Position numbers and translations under genes: made by a program. A DNA stretch of 64,000 nucleotides from Alphaproteobacteria bacterium (GTDB lineage Bacteria > Pseudomonadota > Alphaproteobacteria > UBA8366 > GCA-2717185): assembly GCA_012103325.1 (NCBI GenBank), contig WLWY01000001.1, positions 248,001 through 312,000 of the forward strand, given 5' to 3'. Shown here one piece after another: positions 7,107 through 17,103 of the stretch. The stretch's first letter is position 1, and each line of letters starts with the position of its first letter. The notes below the pieces were generated by a model. The model saw only the letters and a list, made by a program, of their open reading frames with translations, was not told the DNA's origin and ran no database searches.

Positions 7107-7258
7107 CGGCGGCTCCGTTCATCTTTTCCGACACCAAGGCTAGCCCAGCATTGTTCTCCGAACAACGACGGCTTGCAGCACCGCATCCTCCTGTCGCACA
7201 ATTACGCGGCGTAACGAATAGTGCCGCACAGAGCCGGCCACATTTTGGGAAGGGTCAC

Positions 7259-8137
7259 ATGAAAAACAAATACGACCGCAGCGCGGAAGATCTCGCCAAT
7301 GTCGTCGGCCTCGAGCACATGAATGTGACGGTGCCCGATCAACGAATTGCGACGCTGTTCTACATCGTCGGCATGGGCTTCACCCGCGACCCCTACCTTG
7401 TCACCGGGGTCGTGAACATGTGGGTGAATATCGGCCGCAGCCAGTTCCATCTCCCGGTCGGCAAGCCGCAGGTCATCCGCGGCCGCACCGGTTTGGTCGT
7501 GCCGGACCTGAAGGCGCTTGCCGCAAGTCTGAAATCGGTGCGCAAGGACCTGAAGGGAACGAAGTTCACCTTCAAGGCTGGACCGGGTTACATCGACGTC
7601 TCCTGCCCGTGGGGCAACAAATTCCGCTGCCACAAGCCGAGTGCCAAATTCGGCCCCACCTTGCTCGGCATGCCCTACGTGATGCTCGACGTGCCGAGCG
7701 GCACCGCCAAGGGGATCGCAGCATTTTATCGCGACATCATGGAAACCGATGCCAAGGTCAGGCCGTTCGAGAAGGCCCCCGCCGCGCATGTCCTGGTGGG
7801 ACAGGATCAAACGCTCATCTTCCGTGAAAAGAAAGGGAAGCTACCCAAGTACGACAAGCATCATCTGGCGCTCTATGTCGCCAACTTTTCCCGGCCGCAT
7901 GCCAAACTAGCGGAGCGCGGCTTGATCTCGCAGGAAAGCAATCAGCACCAATACCGGTTCGTCGACCTCATCGATCCGGAAAGCGGCAAAAAACTGTACC
8001 AGATCGAGCACGAAATCCGCTCGATGACCCATCCGCTCTTCGGCCGCGAGATGATCAACCGCAACCCGGCGCAGACCAACAACGCCTTCGCGCCAGGCTA
8101 CGACGACCGCCCCTGGGCGGCGCCGTATTCGGCGTAA
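7259..8137 (+). CDS. VOC superfamily protein, two-module
   Basis: 292 residues from an ATG preceded by GGGAAGGG. Two vicinal-oxygen-chelate modules can be traced: residues 18-~135 (LEHMNVTVPDQ...) and ~140-250 (MPYVMLDVPSGTAKGIAAFYRDIM ... HHLALYVANF). Metal ligands would be H20, H203-H204 and E258-like positions, as in extradiol dioxygenases and glyoxalases. The C-terminal extension GREMINRNPAQTNNAFAPG is found in a set of uncharacterised proteobacterial VOC proteins. The reaction is not assignable. It is a single-gene unit. Confidence 0.75.
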   Translation: MKNKYDRSAEDLANVVGLEHMNVTVPDQRIATLFYIVGMGFTRDPYLVTGVVNMWVNIGRSQFHLPVGKPQVIRGRTGLVVPDLKALAASLKSVRKDLKGTKFTFKAGPGYIDVSCPWGNKFRCHKPSAKFGPTLLGMPYVMLDVPSGTAKGIAAFYRDIMETDAKVRPFEKAPAAHVLVGQDQTLIFREKKGKLPKYDKHHLALYVANFSRPHAKLAERGLISQESNQHQYRFVDLIDPESGKKLYQIEHEIRSMTHPLFGREMINRNPAQTNNAFAPGYDDRPWAAPYSA

Positions 8138-8170
8138 GGGATCGTCCGCGAACTGGAATAGCACCGCCGC

Positions 8171-8278
8171 CGTCCACCCCCACCTTAATCCTCCCCCCTC
8201 AAGGGGGAGGAGAGTAACCCGTTGATCCGCCTTGTTTATCCCTTCCCCCTTGAGGGGGGAAGGTTAGGAAGGGGGTGG
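8171..8278 (-). repeat. Two-hairpin dispersed repeat, copy 1
   Basis: Two GC-rich palindromes with centres CCCTCAAGGG and CCCTTGAGGG flank a spacer containing ACCCGTTGATCC. Read as reverse complement it aligns over about 110 bp with the copy at 38264-38373, including the spacer word GATCAACGGGTTA. It has no coding potential and lies between converging genes. Confidence 0.7.
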
Positions 8279-8313
8279 AAACGGCCACGCTATTCCAATT
8301 CCCAGAAGTTTCC

Positions 8314-9330
8314 TTAAGGCGTAACCGGCGTCGGCGTCGGGAGCGCCATCCCCTGCTTCGCCATGACAGCACGCAGCCGGTCGGGATAGTCGGAAATGAT
8401 TCCATCGACGCCGAGATCGAGCAACGCATCCATGCGTGCCGCATCGTTCACCGTCCACACGACGACCTTGAGGCCAAGCGCGTGCGCCTCGCGCAGTTGG
8501 TCCGCATCGATTTCCTTGTGATAGGGCGACCAGACGCTGCCGCCGGCGGCCTTCACCAGCTTCGGCACGCTGCCTTCATGTTCGTCTATATCAAATCCGG
8601 CAGTCCACGGTGAAGATCCTGAATGCGCACGCTGAATGTTGTTGAGCCAGCGCTGCTGCGCACTGAGATAGACCGTCGGCACGTTTGGCGCGAGGCGTTG
8701 GACCACTTGCAAAGTCCGCCAATCGAACGACTGAATTGTAACCCGCGATTCCATCTTTTCGCGCCGAATAACGTCGAGAACCGCCTTTGCAAAATCTTCC
8801 GGGGGCGGTGTCAAATTCAGTTTCGCGGGGTTCAGTTTTGTTTCGATATTGAAGCGAACGGTCTCATTACCCGCCCGGCGCACGAGGTCGAACACCGCCG
8901 CCAAGGTCGGTATGCGCGTGCCGTCGACCGGTGTCTGAGTGGGAAACCGGCGGGCGTATTTCTTGTTCGGATTGATGCGGCCGACATCGTAGGTCTGGAT
9001 CTTATCGTAGGTCAGGCTGAAGAGCGCCGCACCGTGGCCGTGCAGCCACACGCCGCTGGGCCGGCGCGTCAGCGCACCGTTCAGCGTCGGGTCGTGGCTG
9101 ACAACCACAATGCCATCCGCGGTAACACCCACATCGAGTTCAAGCGTCGTCACGCCGATCGTCAGCGCCCGCGCGAAGGCCGGCAGTGTGTTTTCCGGCA
9201 TCAGTCCGCGCGCGCCGCGATGGCCTTGCAAATCGACCTGAGCGATTGCCGGAAAGGCGGCGATACATAGCGCAACGAAGGTAAGGATTACTTTAGCCAA
9301 GGCGTTTCCCCGTTTCCCGGTCGAAGACAT
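8314..9330 (-). CDS. Secreted glycerophosphodiester phosphodiesterase, last gene of ugp operon
   Basis: 338 residues from the ATG at 9330. A TTG at ~9302 overlapping the ugpC stop is an alternative start. The signal peptide [18 protein letters not shown] is followed by a GDPD TIM-barrel: [12 protein letters not shown] (catalytic His-Arg and Glu), [21 protein letters not shown] (metal ligands Glu/Asp and catalytic His), NIETK and the C-terminal [25 protein letters not shown]. It hydrolyses glycerophosphodiesters to glycerol-3-phosphate and alcohol in the periplasm. It overlaps ugpC by 38 bases at the end of ugpBAEC, so the liberated glycerol-3-phosphate would be the transporter's substrate. 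E. coli UgpQ is cytoplasmic; this one appears exported. Confidence 0.9.
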   Translation of the reverse strand: MSSTGKRGNALAKVILTFVALCIAAFPAIAQVDLQGHRGARGLMPENTLPAFARALTIGVTTLELDVGVTADGIVVVSHDPTLNGALTRRPSGVWLHGHGAALFSLTYDKIQTYDVGRINPNKKYARRFPTQTPVDGTRIPTLAAVFDLVRRAGNETVRFNIETKLNPAKLNLTPPPEDFAKAVLDVIRREKMESRVTIQSFDWRTLQVVQRLAPNVPTVYLSAQQRWLNNIQRAHSGSSPWTAGFDIDEHEGSVPKLVKAAGGSVWSPYHKEIDADQLREAHALGLKVVVWTVNDAARMDALLDLGVDGIISDYPDRLRAVMAKQGMALPTPTPVTP

Positions 9331-10369
9331 GGATATGCTCGGATGGGACCGTCAGCGACAGCTTTTCGCCGGGTGCAATCGTCACGACGCCGCGCATCCG
9401 GATCGTCACGTCAAATTCGTCTGCGCCCAACGCGCCATGAACAATGGTATCGGCGCCGAGCTGTTCGACGAGCGTCACTGTAAGTGTAATCGCGCCGCTA
9501 TCGTCCACTTCGAAATGCTCCGGACGGACGCCGAGCGTCACCGGACGGCCGGGTTCGCCGTTTTGTGCGCCGAAGGCAAGTGTAAAGGCCACCCCGCCGG
9601 GCAGCGCCACGGACGCACCGTCAACACCGATTGCGGCCGGCATCAAATTCATCGCCGGCGACCCGATGAAACCCGCGACGAATGTGCTGGCTGGCCTCTC
9701 GTACAGTGTGATCGGCGTGCCGAGCTGTTCCACGTTGCCGGCGTTGAGCACCAACAGGCGGTGACCCAGGGTCATCGCCTCAACCTGATCGTGCGTCACA
9801 TAGACGCTGGTGATGCCGAGCGTCTCCTGCAACTTCTTGATCTCGATGCGCATCTGCACGCGCAGCTTGGCGTCCAGATTGGACAGCGGTTCGTCGAACA
9901 GGAAGACGCTGGGCTCGCGCACGATGGCGCGGCCCATGGCGACCCGCTGGCGCTGTCCGCCGCTCAGTTGCCGCGGCTTGCGGCGCAGCATGTCGTCGTC
10001 GAGTTCCAGAATGGCGGCGGCCTTGCGCACCCGCGTGTCGATTTCCGCTTTGGGTATCTTCCGGATTTTCAATCCGTAGGCCATGTTGTCGAAGACCGTC
10101 ATATGTGGATACAGCGCATAATTCTGGAACACCATGGCGATATCGCGTTCGGCTGGTTCCAACTCGTTGACCACCCGGTCGCCGATCGAAACTTCGCCGC
10201 CGGTGATCACCTCGAGCCCGGCGATCATGCGCAGCAAGGTCGACTTGCCACAGCCGCTCGGCCCGACGACCACCAGAAACTCGCCGTCGGCAATCGCGCA
10301 GTCGACGCCATGGATCACGGCCGTGTCGCCGTAGGATTTCCGTACGTCGCGAAGGCTTACCTCCGCCAT
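9293..10369 (-). CDS. ugpC: sn-glycerol-3-phosphate ABC transporter ATPase
   Basis: 358 residues, an MsmX/MalK-type ATPase. Walker [10 protein letters not shown] at residues 36-44, Q-loop [13 protein letters not shown], signature [14 protein letters not shown], Walker [17 protein letters not shown] and H-loop VTHDQ. A C-terminal OB-fold regulatory domain (about 235-358) includes GVRPEHF. It energises import through UgpA/UgpE. Gene order and the co-transcribed glycerophosphodiesterase favour glycerol-3-phosphate or glycerophosphodiesters over sugars as cargo. Confidence 0.9.
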   Translation of the reverse strand: MAEVSLRDVRKSYGDTAVIHGVDCAIADGEFLVVVGPSGCGKSTLLRMIAGLEVITGGEVSIGDRVVNELEPAERDIAMVFQNYALYPHMTVFDNMAYGLKIRKIPKAEIDTRVRKAAAILELDDDMLRRKPRQLSGGQRQRVAMGRAIVREPSVFLFDEPLSNLDAKLRVQMRIEIKKLQETLGITSVYVTHDQVEAMTLGHRLLVLNAGNVEQLGTPITLYERPASTFVAGFIGSPAMNLMPAAIGVDGASVALPGGVAFTLAFGAQNGEPGRPVTLGVRPEHFEVDDSGAITLTVTLVEQLGADTIVHGALGADEFDVTIRMRGVVTIAPGEKLSLTVPSEHIHVFDRETGKRLG

Positions 10370-10379
10370 CGCCCCACTC

Positions 10380-11225
10380 CTATTTCTCGGTTTCGATCAA
10401 GCCTTTAACGAACTGACGCTGCATCACGACGACCACTACGACCGGCGGCAGCAGCGCCAATATCGCCGTCGCCATGGTGAGGTTCCATTCCGGCACCGCA
10501 TCGGCGACAAACAGCATACGCTGAATGCCCATCACGATGGTCGTCATGTCGGTATCGGTGGTGATCAGCAGCGGCCAGAGATACTGGTTCCAGCCATAGA
10601 TGAACAGGATCACGAACAGCGCCGCCAGATTGGTGCGCGACAGGGGCAGCAGGATATCGATGAAGAAGCGGATCGGCCCCGCCCCGTCGACCCGCGCCGC
10701 CTCCGCCAGTTCCTCGGGCACGGTGAGGAAGAATTGCCGGAACAGGAACGTCGCCGTCGCTGATGCGATCAGCGGCAGAGTGAGGCCCGCATAGGAATCC
10801 AGCAGGCCGAGATCGGCCACCACCTTGTAGGTCGGCAGGATGCGCACTTCGACCGGCAGCATCAGCGTCAGGAAGATGATCCAGAAGAAGAACATCCGGA
10901 AGCGGAAGCGGAAATAGACGATGGCGTAGGCCGAGATGATGGAGATCGCGATTTTCCCCACCGTGATGCCGAGCGCCATGATCGTGCTGTTCCACATCAT
11001 GATGGACACCGGCACGCCGCCCGCATTCTCCTTGCCCGACTGCAGCACGGTCCCGTAATTCTCGATCAGCTGATCGCCGAACCAGGGCTGCACGGAACTG
11101 ATCACGTCCTCGGTCAAATGCGTCGACGCGACGAAGGCGACATAGATCGGGAACAAAACGATCAGCAGACCCGCCACCATGATCAGATGGGTCAGGACGG
11201 TCAGATAAGGGCGGTTTTCAACCAT
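10380..11225 (-). CDS. ugpE: sn-glycerol-3-phosphate ABC transporter permease
   Basis: 281 residues, about six membrane helices, MalG-type. The EAA loop [18 protein letters not shown], which contacts the ATPase, is in the C-terminal half. The N-terminal helix ([22 protein letters not shown]) and the large periplasmic segment with [18 protein letters not shown] match UgpE. It overlaps ugpA by one base and lies 10 bases from ugpC. Confidence 0.9.
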   Translation of the reverse strand: MVENRPYLTVLTHLIMVAGLLIVLFPIYVAFVASTHLTEDVISSVQPWFGDQLIENYGTVLQSGKENAGGVPVSIMMWNSTIMALGITVGKIAISIISAYAIVYFRFRFRMFFFWIIFLTLMLPVEVRILPTYKVVADLGLLDSYAGLTLPLIASATATFLFRQFFLTVPEELAEAARVDGAGPIRFFIDILLPLSRTNLAALFVILFIYGWNQYLWPLLITTDTDMTTIVMGIQRMLFVADAVPEWNLTMATAILALLPPVVVVVVMQRQFVKGLIETEK

Positions 11226-12106
11226 CAGTATTCCACCCTGCGCTCGATATAGCGGAACTGAAATATGGTCAGCGCGATAACGATCGCCATCAATACGACC
11301 GACTGGGCCGAGGACCCGCCGAGATCCAGACCGACGAACCCGTCCGAATAGACCTTGTAGACGAGGATTTCCGTCGACTGATAGGGGCCGCCGCCGGTTA
11401 CCGCATGAATGATCCCGAACGTGTCGAAGAAGGCGTAGACCACGTTCACCACCAGCAGAAAGAAGGTGGTCGGCGTCAGCAGCGGGAAGATAATCGTCCA
11501 GAACCGTTTCGCCGGACCGGCGCCATCGATTGCCGCCGCCTCGATCAGTGATTTCGGGATCGCCTGCAGGCCGGCGAGGAAGAACAGGAAGTTATAGGCG
11601 ACCTGTTTCCACGCCGCCGCGATAACGACGAGCAGCATCGCCTCGCCGCCGTTCAGGATGTGGTTCCAGTCGTAGCCGAGCCCTTTGAGGGTCAGTGCCA
11701 GAATCCCGTTCGCCGGGTTGAACATGAACAGCCACAGAACGCCGGCCACCGCGGGCGCCACGGCGTAGGGCAACAGCAGCGCCATCTTGTACGCCGATGC
11801 GCCCTTGATCACGCGGTCGGCCATGACCGCCAACAGCAGGGCCGTCGACAAGCTGAGCGCCGTCGTGGCGATACTGAACACCGCCGTTGTCTGCAGCGAT
11901 GCAAGATAGGACGGATCTCCGAACACATCGGCGAAATTGTCGAACCAGACGAATTCACTGGACAGCCCAAACGCGTCTTCGATCAGGACCGATTGAAACA
12001 GCGCCTGGCTCGCCGGCCAGATGAAGAAGACCAGGGTAATAATGATCTGCGGCCCCACCAGCAGATAGGGCAGCCAGCTATTGCGAAACGTGACGCGCTT
12101 GAGCAT
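11225..12106 (-). CDS. ugpA: sn-glycerol-3-phosphate ABC transporter permease
   Basis: 293 residues, MalF-type inner-membrane permease with six helices. [29 protein letters not shown] at the N-terminus is typical of UgpA, and the EAA loop is [17 protein letters not shown]. It pairs with UgpE to form the channel. It begins 56 bases after the end of ugpB and ends overlapping ugpE, so the operon is tightly packed. Confidence 0.9.
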   Translation of the reverse strand: MLKRVTFRNSWLPYLLVGPQIIITLVFFIWPASQALFQSVLIEDAFGLSSEFVWFDNFADVFGDPSYLASLQTTAVFSIATTALSLSTALLLAVMADRVIKGASAYKMALLLPYAVAPAVAGVLWLFMFNPANGILALTLKGLGYDWNHILNGGEAMLLVVIAAAWKQVAYNFLFFLAGLQAIPKSLIEAAAIDGAGPAKRFWTIIFPLLTPTTFFLLVVNVVYAFFDTFGIIHAVTGGGPYQSTEILVYKVYSDGFVGLDLGGSSAQSVVLMAIVIALTIFQFRYIERRVEY

Positions 12107-12162
12107 GACGGCGAACGGCGCACCGACCGGGAGTCACACCCCGGCCGATGCGTCCACCCAAC

Positions 12163-13476
12163 CTATTTGTTGGCTTTTTCGAACTTGCGCAGCAACTTGT
12201 TGCCACGGTTCGCGGCATCGTCGAGACCTTTCTTCGCGGTCTTCTTGCCGGCCCAGATCGCTTCCAGCTCCTGATTGATGATGTCGCGGATCTGCACGAA
12301 ATTGCCGAGGCGAAGGCCTTTGGAGTTCGCTGTCGGCGTGCCGCTCATCTGTTCGATGGCGACATCGCGGCCTTCGTTCCGGTCGTAATAGCCGATCCGT
12401 TTGGTGAGCTTGTAGGCATCGCTGGTAATGGGAACATAGCCGGTGTTCTGATGCCAGAACGCCTGCACGAAGGTGTCGGACATGTAGCTCATGAATTGGG
12501 CGACGCCGACATAGTCTTCCTTGTGCTGGCCCTTCAGCACCCAAAGCGTCGCACCGCCGATGATGCTGTTGCGCGGCGCGCCTTTCACGTCCGACCAGTA
12601 GGGCAGCTTGGCAGTGCCGAAATCGAACTTGGAACTCTTCTTCAAGCCGCTGTAATAGGCCGACGAATTGATCAGCATGGCGCATTTGCCCTCGGCGAAG
12701 AGCGGGTTGCCGTCGCCGCGCCGCCCGCCATAGGTAAAGACCTTTTCCTTCTGCCAATCGGCAAGCTGTTTGATCGTCTTGACGTGCAGCGGACTGTTGA
12801 ACGCGAATTCCGTATCGAGGCCCGCAAACCCGTTTTCCTTCGTCGCGAAGGGCACGTCATGCCAGGCGCTGAAATTCTCCAGCATCGACCAGCTTTGCCA
12901 GCCGATCGTGAAGCCGCAGGACGCACCGCCCGACGCGATGATCTTCTTCGACGCCTCGCCCATTTCTTCCCAGGTCTTGGGCGCCGCCGTAAGCCCGGCC
13001 TTTTTGAACGCTGCCTTGTTCCAAAAGACGACCGGCGTGGAGCTGTTGAACGGCATCGACAGCAGCTTGCCGTCGGTCGAGGTGTAGTAGCCGATCACCG
13101 AAGACAGGTAGCGGGATTGATCGAAGGGCGTGCCGGCATCCTTCATCAATTCATGAACCGGATAGATCGCACCCTTTGCGGCCATCATCGTTGCGGTGCC
13201 AACCTCGAACACCTGCATGATATGCGGCCCCTTGCCGGACCGGAACGCGGCGATGCCCGCGGTCATGGTCTCGGTGTAGTTGCCCTTGTAGACCGGTTTT
13301 ACGACATAGTGCGACTGGCTGCGGTTGAACCCCGCCGCGATATCGTTGACGGTCTCGCCAAGCGCCCCGCCCATGGCGTGCCACCATTGAATTTCCGTCG
13401 CCGCCCACGCGGAACCAACCGTGCCGCCGACCGCCAAAGCGACCGAAGCCGCCAGCAATTTCCTGAATCGCGCCAT
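12163..13476 (-). CDS. ugpB: sn-glycerol-3-phosphate-binding periplasmic protein
   Basis: 437 residues. The signal peptide MARFRKLLAASVALAVGGTV...AWA ends at ATEIQWWHAMGG, the characteristic UgpB mature N-terminus. Further UgpB text includes GETVNDIAAGFNRSQ, the YKGNYTET loop, GKGPHIMQVFEVGTATMMAAKGAIYPV, PFNSSTPVVFWNK, CGFTIGWQSWSMLENFSAWH and LGNFVQIRDIINQELEAIWAGKK. The ATG is preceded by AGGGAGATGTGGG. It is the first gene of ugpBAEC plus the phosphodiesterase. Phosphate-starvation control is common for ugp operons, but no convincing Pho box was seen upstream. Confidence 0.93.
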   Translation of the reverse strand: MARFRKLLAASVALAVGGTVGSAWAATEIQWWHAMGGALGETVNDIAAGFNRSQSHYVVKPVYKGNYTETMTAGIAAFRSGKGPHIMQVFEVGTATMMAAKGAIYPVHELMKDAGTPFDQSRYLSSVIGYYTSTDGKLLSMPFNSSTPVVFWNKAAFKKAGLTAAPKTWEEMGEASKKIIASGGASCGFTIGWQSWSMLENFSAWHDVPFATKENGFAGLDTEFAFNSPLHVKTIKQLADWQKEKVFTYGGRRGDGNPLFAEGKCAMLINSSAYYSGLKKSSKFDFGTAKLPYWSDVKGAPRNSIIGGATLWVLKGQHKEDYVGVAQFMSYMSDTFVQAFWHQNTGYVPITSDAYKLTKRIGYYDRNEGRDVAIEQMSGTPTANSKGLRLGNFVQIRDIINQELEAIWAGKKTAKKGLDDAANRGNKLLRKFEKANK

Positions 13477-13614
13477 CCCACATCTCCCTAGTTGCCGGGC
13501 GCATCGTGCAATGCCGCCCCTACCTCATGAACTTTGAAACGAGTAGGGTCGAATGTCTAATGGAAAAGCGTTACATCACGAAGACATGACGCTTGGGAAG
13601 GGACACAGTCCCCG

Positions 13615-14791
13615 TTAACGCGGCAAGTTCCGCCGCAACTCGTCTTCGTCCCAATGCACGAAGTCGGGACCGAGCTGATCGAGCGCCGTGCAGCCGATTT
13701 GCGCCATGACCAGATCGATCTCGTTGCGCAGAATGCCGACCGCTTTGGTCGCGCCCGAGACGCCACCGGCGACGACGCCATACAAGGTCGGGCGGCCGAG
13801 AAAGATGAACTTCGCGCCCATGCACAGCGCGATCAGCACATCGGAACCGCGCCGCACACCACCGTCGAGCATCAGGGTCATACGGTCGCCGACAGCGGCG
13901 TTGATCGATGGCAGCACCGTCGAGCGGCGACGGCGCCCGGTCGAGCTGCCGCGCGCCATGGTTCGACACCATCAAGCCGTCGACGCCGATTTCCGCCGCA
14001 CGAATGGCGTCATCGGTGCGCATGACGCCCTTCAACACCATCTTGCGCGGCCAGAGCTTGCGGAAGTCCTCAATATCGGCCCAACTCAGCGATCCGCGGA
14101 TCTGGCTGGAGACGAAGTCGCCCAGCCCGTTCGCGTCCACGCCGGCAGGCGCATAGGGCTCCCAGTTGGGCAGCTTGGCGATGCCGTGCGTCATATAATC
14201 CTTGAACCAGAAAGGCCGACGCAGCGCATCCAGCTTGGAGGCGAGCGACAGTTTCAACGGCCGCCCGAAACCGTTGCGCCGGTTGCGCTCGCGGTTCGAA
14301 CCGGTGGGCACGTCGACCGTGACGACAAGCGTCGACAGGCCGAGATCGGCCGCCTTGCGGATCATATCTTCGGAAATCGCCCGGTCCTGTGCCACATAGA
14401 GCTGATACCAGCCATGGTCGGGCGCGACTTTCGCCAGATCTTCCATCGACGCCGTCGCCGCGCCGGACATGATGAAGGGGATATTCGCATCGCGCGCCGC
14501 TTCGGCCAGCATCAGGTCGCCGCCCCAGCGATAGTTGCTGATGCCGCCGGTCGGCGCGATGCCGAAGGGGCTGGAATATTGGCGGCCAAACAGCGGCTGG
14601 GACTGGTCGCGCGTGGTGATATCGACCATGTAGCGCGGCATCAGCGGGCGCCGTCGGAAAGCGTCCTCATTGCGGTCGAGGCCATCTTCGTCGTCCACGC
14701 CGCCTTCTATGAAATCATAGATGATCTTCGGCAGGCGCTTCTTCGCCAGCTTGCGCAGATCGTCGAAATTTATGGCGTCGTCGACCGTCAT
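13615..14791 (-). pseudogene. FMN-dependent alpha-hydroxy-acid dehydrogenase (LldD-like), frameshifted
   Basis: The frame from 14791 encodes a clear family member: an IYDFIEGGVDDE N-terminus, PFGIAPTGG, SGAATASMEDLA, YQLYVAQDR, TVDVPTGSNRERNRR, KGVMRTDDA and VSNHGARQLDRAPS. After PLD the frame changes; the expected continuation VLPSINAAVGDRMTLMLDGG...GRPTLYG lies in another frame to the stop at 13615. A single extra C/G in the CC at 13917-13918 explains it; removing it gives ~391 residues, the normal family length. The enzyme would oxidise L-lactate, mandelate or a similar acid with FMN. Either a real mutation or an assembly error. It sits 11 bases after trxB. Confidence 0.85.
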
Positions 14792-14802
14792 GGGATGCTC
14801 CG

Positions 14803-15771
14803 CTATTCCGCCGCCACCGCTTGCGCACTTTCATGTTCGGCGATGAACTTCTCCGCCTCGAGCGCCGCCATGCAACCCATGCCCGCGGCCGTCACGGCCT
14901 GCCGGTATATCTTGTCGACCACGTCGCCCGCCGCGAAAACGCCGGGGATGTTGGTGGCCGTGCTGTTCGGCGCGGTGAGGATATAATTCTCGTCATCCAT
15001 ATCGACATGGCCTTTGAAGACTCCGGTCGCCGGATCGTGGCCGATCGCGATGAACACGCCGGTGACGTCGAGGTCCGTGGCGTCGCCGGACTTCACATTA
15101 CGGATCCGGGCGCCGGTCACGCCCGGCGGATTGGAATCGCCCATCACCTCGTCCAGCACATGGTCCCACTTGACCTCGACCTTTGGATTGTTGAACAGCC
15201 GGTCCTGCATGATCTTTTCCGCCCGGAAGGCGTCGCGGCGGTGGATGACCGTCACCTTGCTAGCGTGGTTGGTGAGGTACAGCGCTTCCTCGACCGCCGT
15301 ATTGCCGCCGCCGACAAGGGCGATCTCCTGATCGCGGAAGAAGAAGCCGTCGCACGTCGCGCAGGCCGACACGCCGAAGCCCATGAATTTTTGCTCCGAC
15401 TCCAGGCCGAGCCAGCGCGCCTGTGCACCCGTGGCGATAATCACCGAGTCGGCGGTATAGGTATCGCCGCTATCGCCCAGGCAGGTAAACGGCCGCGACG
15501 TAAAATCGACGCTGTTGATGATGTCATGCACCATCTTGGTGCCGACATGCTCGGCCTGCTTCTGCATCTGTTCCATCAGCCAAGGGCCCTGGATGACATC
15601 GGCGAAGCCCGGATAGTTTTCGACATCCGTCGTGATCGTCATCTGACCGCCCGGCTGCAGGCCGGCAACCAAGGTCGGCTGCATATTGGCACGCGCGGTG
15701 TAGATCGCTGCCGTATATCCCGCCGGGCCGGAGCCGATAATGAGTACTTTACTGTGATGTCGTTCCGCCAT
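14803..15771 (-). CDS. trxB: Thioredoxin-disulfide reductase
   Basis: 322 residues. FAD-binding GSGPAGYTAAIYTARA at residues 13-28, redox motif CATC (C137, C140), NADPH-binding GGGNTAVEEALYL followed by VTVIHRRD, and the C-terminal FAD site GVFAAGDVVDKIYRQAVTAAG. It transfers electrons from NADPH to thioredoxin in the cytoplasm. It is followed closely by the frameshifted hydroxy-acid dehydrogenase. The ATG follows a weak AAAGGG site. Confidence 0.95.
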   Translation of the reverse strand: MAERHHSKVLIIGSGPAGYTAAIYTARANMQPTLVAGLQPGGQMTITTDVENYPGFADVIQGPWLMEQMQKQAEHVGTKMVHDIINSVDFTSRPFTCLGDSGDTYTADSVIIATGAQARWLGLESEQKFMGFGVSACATCDGFFFRDQEIALVGGGNTAVEEALYLTNHASKVTVIHRRDAFRAEKIMQDRLFNNPKVEVKWDHVLDEVMGDSNPPGVTGARIRNVKSGDATDLDVTGVFIAIGHDPATGVFKGHVDMDDENYILTAPNSTATNIPGVFAAGDVVDKIYRQAVTAAGMGCMAALEAEKFIAEHESAQAVAAE

Positions 15772-15839
15772 GGGACGCGCACCCTTTCGTCTTATGTGAT
15801 TTCGCCTGATTGACGCGGTTGGACGTAGTCTGCCGGAAA

Positions 15840-15861
15840 GGCCAATTCAAGTAAATTGGCC
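15840..15861. promoter_or_regulatory. Perfect palindrome upstream of trxB
   Basis: GGCCAATT-CAAGTA-AATTGGCC, an 8-bp inverted repeat with a 6-base loop, ~70 bases upstream of the trxB start. It could be an operator or the terminator/attenuator stem of a leader. No T-tract is adjacent, so an operator is slightly favoured. Confidence 0.3.
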
Positions 15862-15947
15862 GATAGAGCTAGGACGGGCACAATAGGTGATCACTTAAGA
15901 GCCAAGTTTCACTGCCGTCCACCCCCTCCTTAATCCTCCCCCTTGAG

Positions 15948-17103
15948 GAGACCTCTGCGAAACGGGTTCAGGATCGGAGATAATCGTTGGGTTTGGAGGT
16001 TGGTGCATAGGTTTGGCGGTTTTTCGCGTTGGGTTTTGGGACGCTCTTGACGAGATCGGCAAGGGACGGCGTCAGGGCATAAGAGTTTCGGCACGTCTCA
16101 GGTTCATGGCGATGCACAGGAGATGAAGGTGGGACTGGTTCTTCTGCATCCCCCTGTATCGGGCCCGGCGGTATCGGTAAGACCGCTTCAGAGTTCCGAA
16201 CAGGCGCTCGACATTAGCGCGGATCGGGGAGATCAGGCGGTTGCGGACCTGTTGCCAGTGCGGCAGCGCCGGTTGGTTCTTATGGCTGCGGTGCATGATC
16301 CGGTCCTTGATGCCCCTCGCCTTGAGGCGCCGGCGGCGCTCCTTGTGCTCATAGGCTTTGTCAGCATAGACCGCCCGCTCGTCGCCCTGGATCAGCGCGT
16401 CGGCCACTTCGCTCTCATAGGTTTTGGCCGACGTCATCATCGCATCGCGGATCAATTCGGAGCCCTGATCGACGGCGATATGCGCCTTGTACCCGAAATA
16501 GGCCGTGCGCCCGCGCCGCGTCCAATCGGCATCCGGATCGAGCGCCGAACGCCCGCCGGAAACACCGGACGGCCGGCTGACCGAAGCCTCGATCAGGGTG
16601 GCATCGATCAGTGTGCCCGTCTTCAGCATCAGCCCGTGACGCTCCAACTGCCGGTTCGTTTCCGCCAGAAGCTTCGCCGTCAGTTTCCTCTCTGCCAGCG
16701 CCGCCCGGAAGCGCACGAACGTCGTCTCGTCCGGTGTCTCGTCGCTCAACGAGAACCCGCAGAACCGTCGGAACGACAGACGATCCCCCAACGCCTCCTC
16801 CAGGTCCGGGTCGGAAAGACCATACCATTGCTGCAGCAAAACCGCCTTGTACATCGACAGCGCCGGATACCCTCTGCGCCCCTTCTTCGAGCGAACCGAC
16901 TTCAGGAGCTTCTCGAAGCGAGACCAGTCGAAAAGACCTTCGATACGCTCCAGACGTTTATTCGAACCCGCACCCGGCGCCACAAACGCATCCGCAAAGC
17001 CACCCTCACCAACCCGCTTCTCACCCATCAAGACCTCCGTCATAGCGATCACTCTAAAGAATCACCGTTTCGACAAAGTTGCTACCCATTTCGCAGAGGT
17101 CTC
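15948..17103 (-). mobile_element. IS5-family insertion sequence
   Basis: 1156 bp with near-perfect terminal inverted repeats: GAGACCTCTGCGAAACGGGT at the left and, inverted, GAGACCTCTGCGAAATGGGT at the right. CTTGAG flanks both ends directly, consistent with a short target duplication; since the target is palindromic its exact length is uncertain (4-8 bp). It carries one intact transposase gene. Confidence 0.88.
16072..17028 (-). CDS. IS5-family DDE transposase
   Basis: 318 residues from the ATG at 17028, which follows ACGGAGG; in-frame starts further upstream (17043, GTG 17052) lack such a site. The DUF772-like N-domain (LFDWSRFEKLLKSVRSKKGRRGYPALSMYKAVLLQQWYGL, DETTFVRFRAAL) precedes a DDE catalytic core: GTLIDATLIEA (first D), VYADKAYEHKERR (second D) and ANVERLFGTLKRSY (E). 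The frame is intact and of usual length, so the element may be mobile. Confidence 0.92.
   Translation of the reverse strand: MGEKRVGEGGFADAFVAPGAGSNKRLERIEGLFDWSRFEKLLKSVRSKKGRRGYPALSMYKAVLLQQWYGLSDPDLEEALGDRLSFRRFCGFSLSDETPDETTFVRFRAALAERKLTAKLLAETNRQLERHGLMLKTGTLIDATLIEASVSRPSGVSGGRSALDPDADWTRRGRTAYFGYKAHIAVDQGSELIRDAMMTSAKTYESEVADALIQGDERAVYADKAYEHKERRRRLKARGIKDRIMHRSHKNQPALPHWQQVRNRLISPIRANVERLFGTLKRSYRYRRARYRGMQKNQSHLHLLCIAMNLRRAETLMP

Noticed and set aside
8171..8278. CRISPR repeat
   Set aside because: Only two palindromes per site, no regular spacers; copies are dispersed singly.
12148..13491. 447-codon plus-strand frame over ugpB
   Set aside because: Antisense shadow of ugpB; no motifs and no ribosome-binding site.
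14821..15813. 330-codon plus-strand frame over trxB
   Set aside because: Antisense shadow of trxB, whose CATC and FAD/NADPH motifs are unmistakable.
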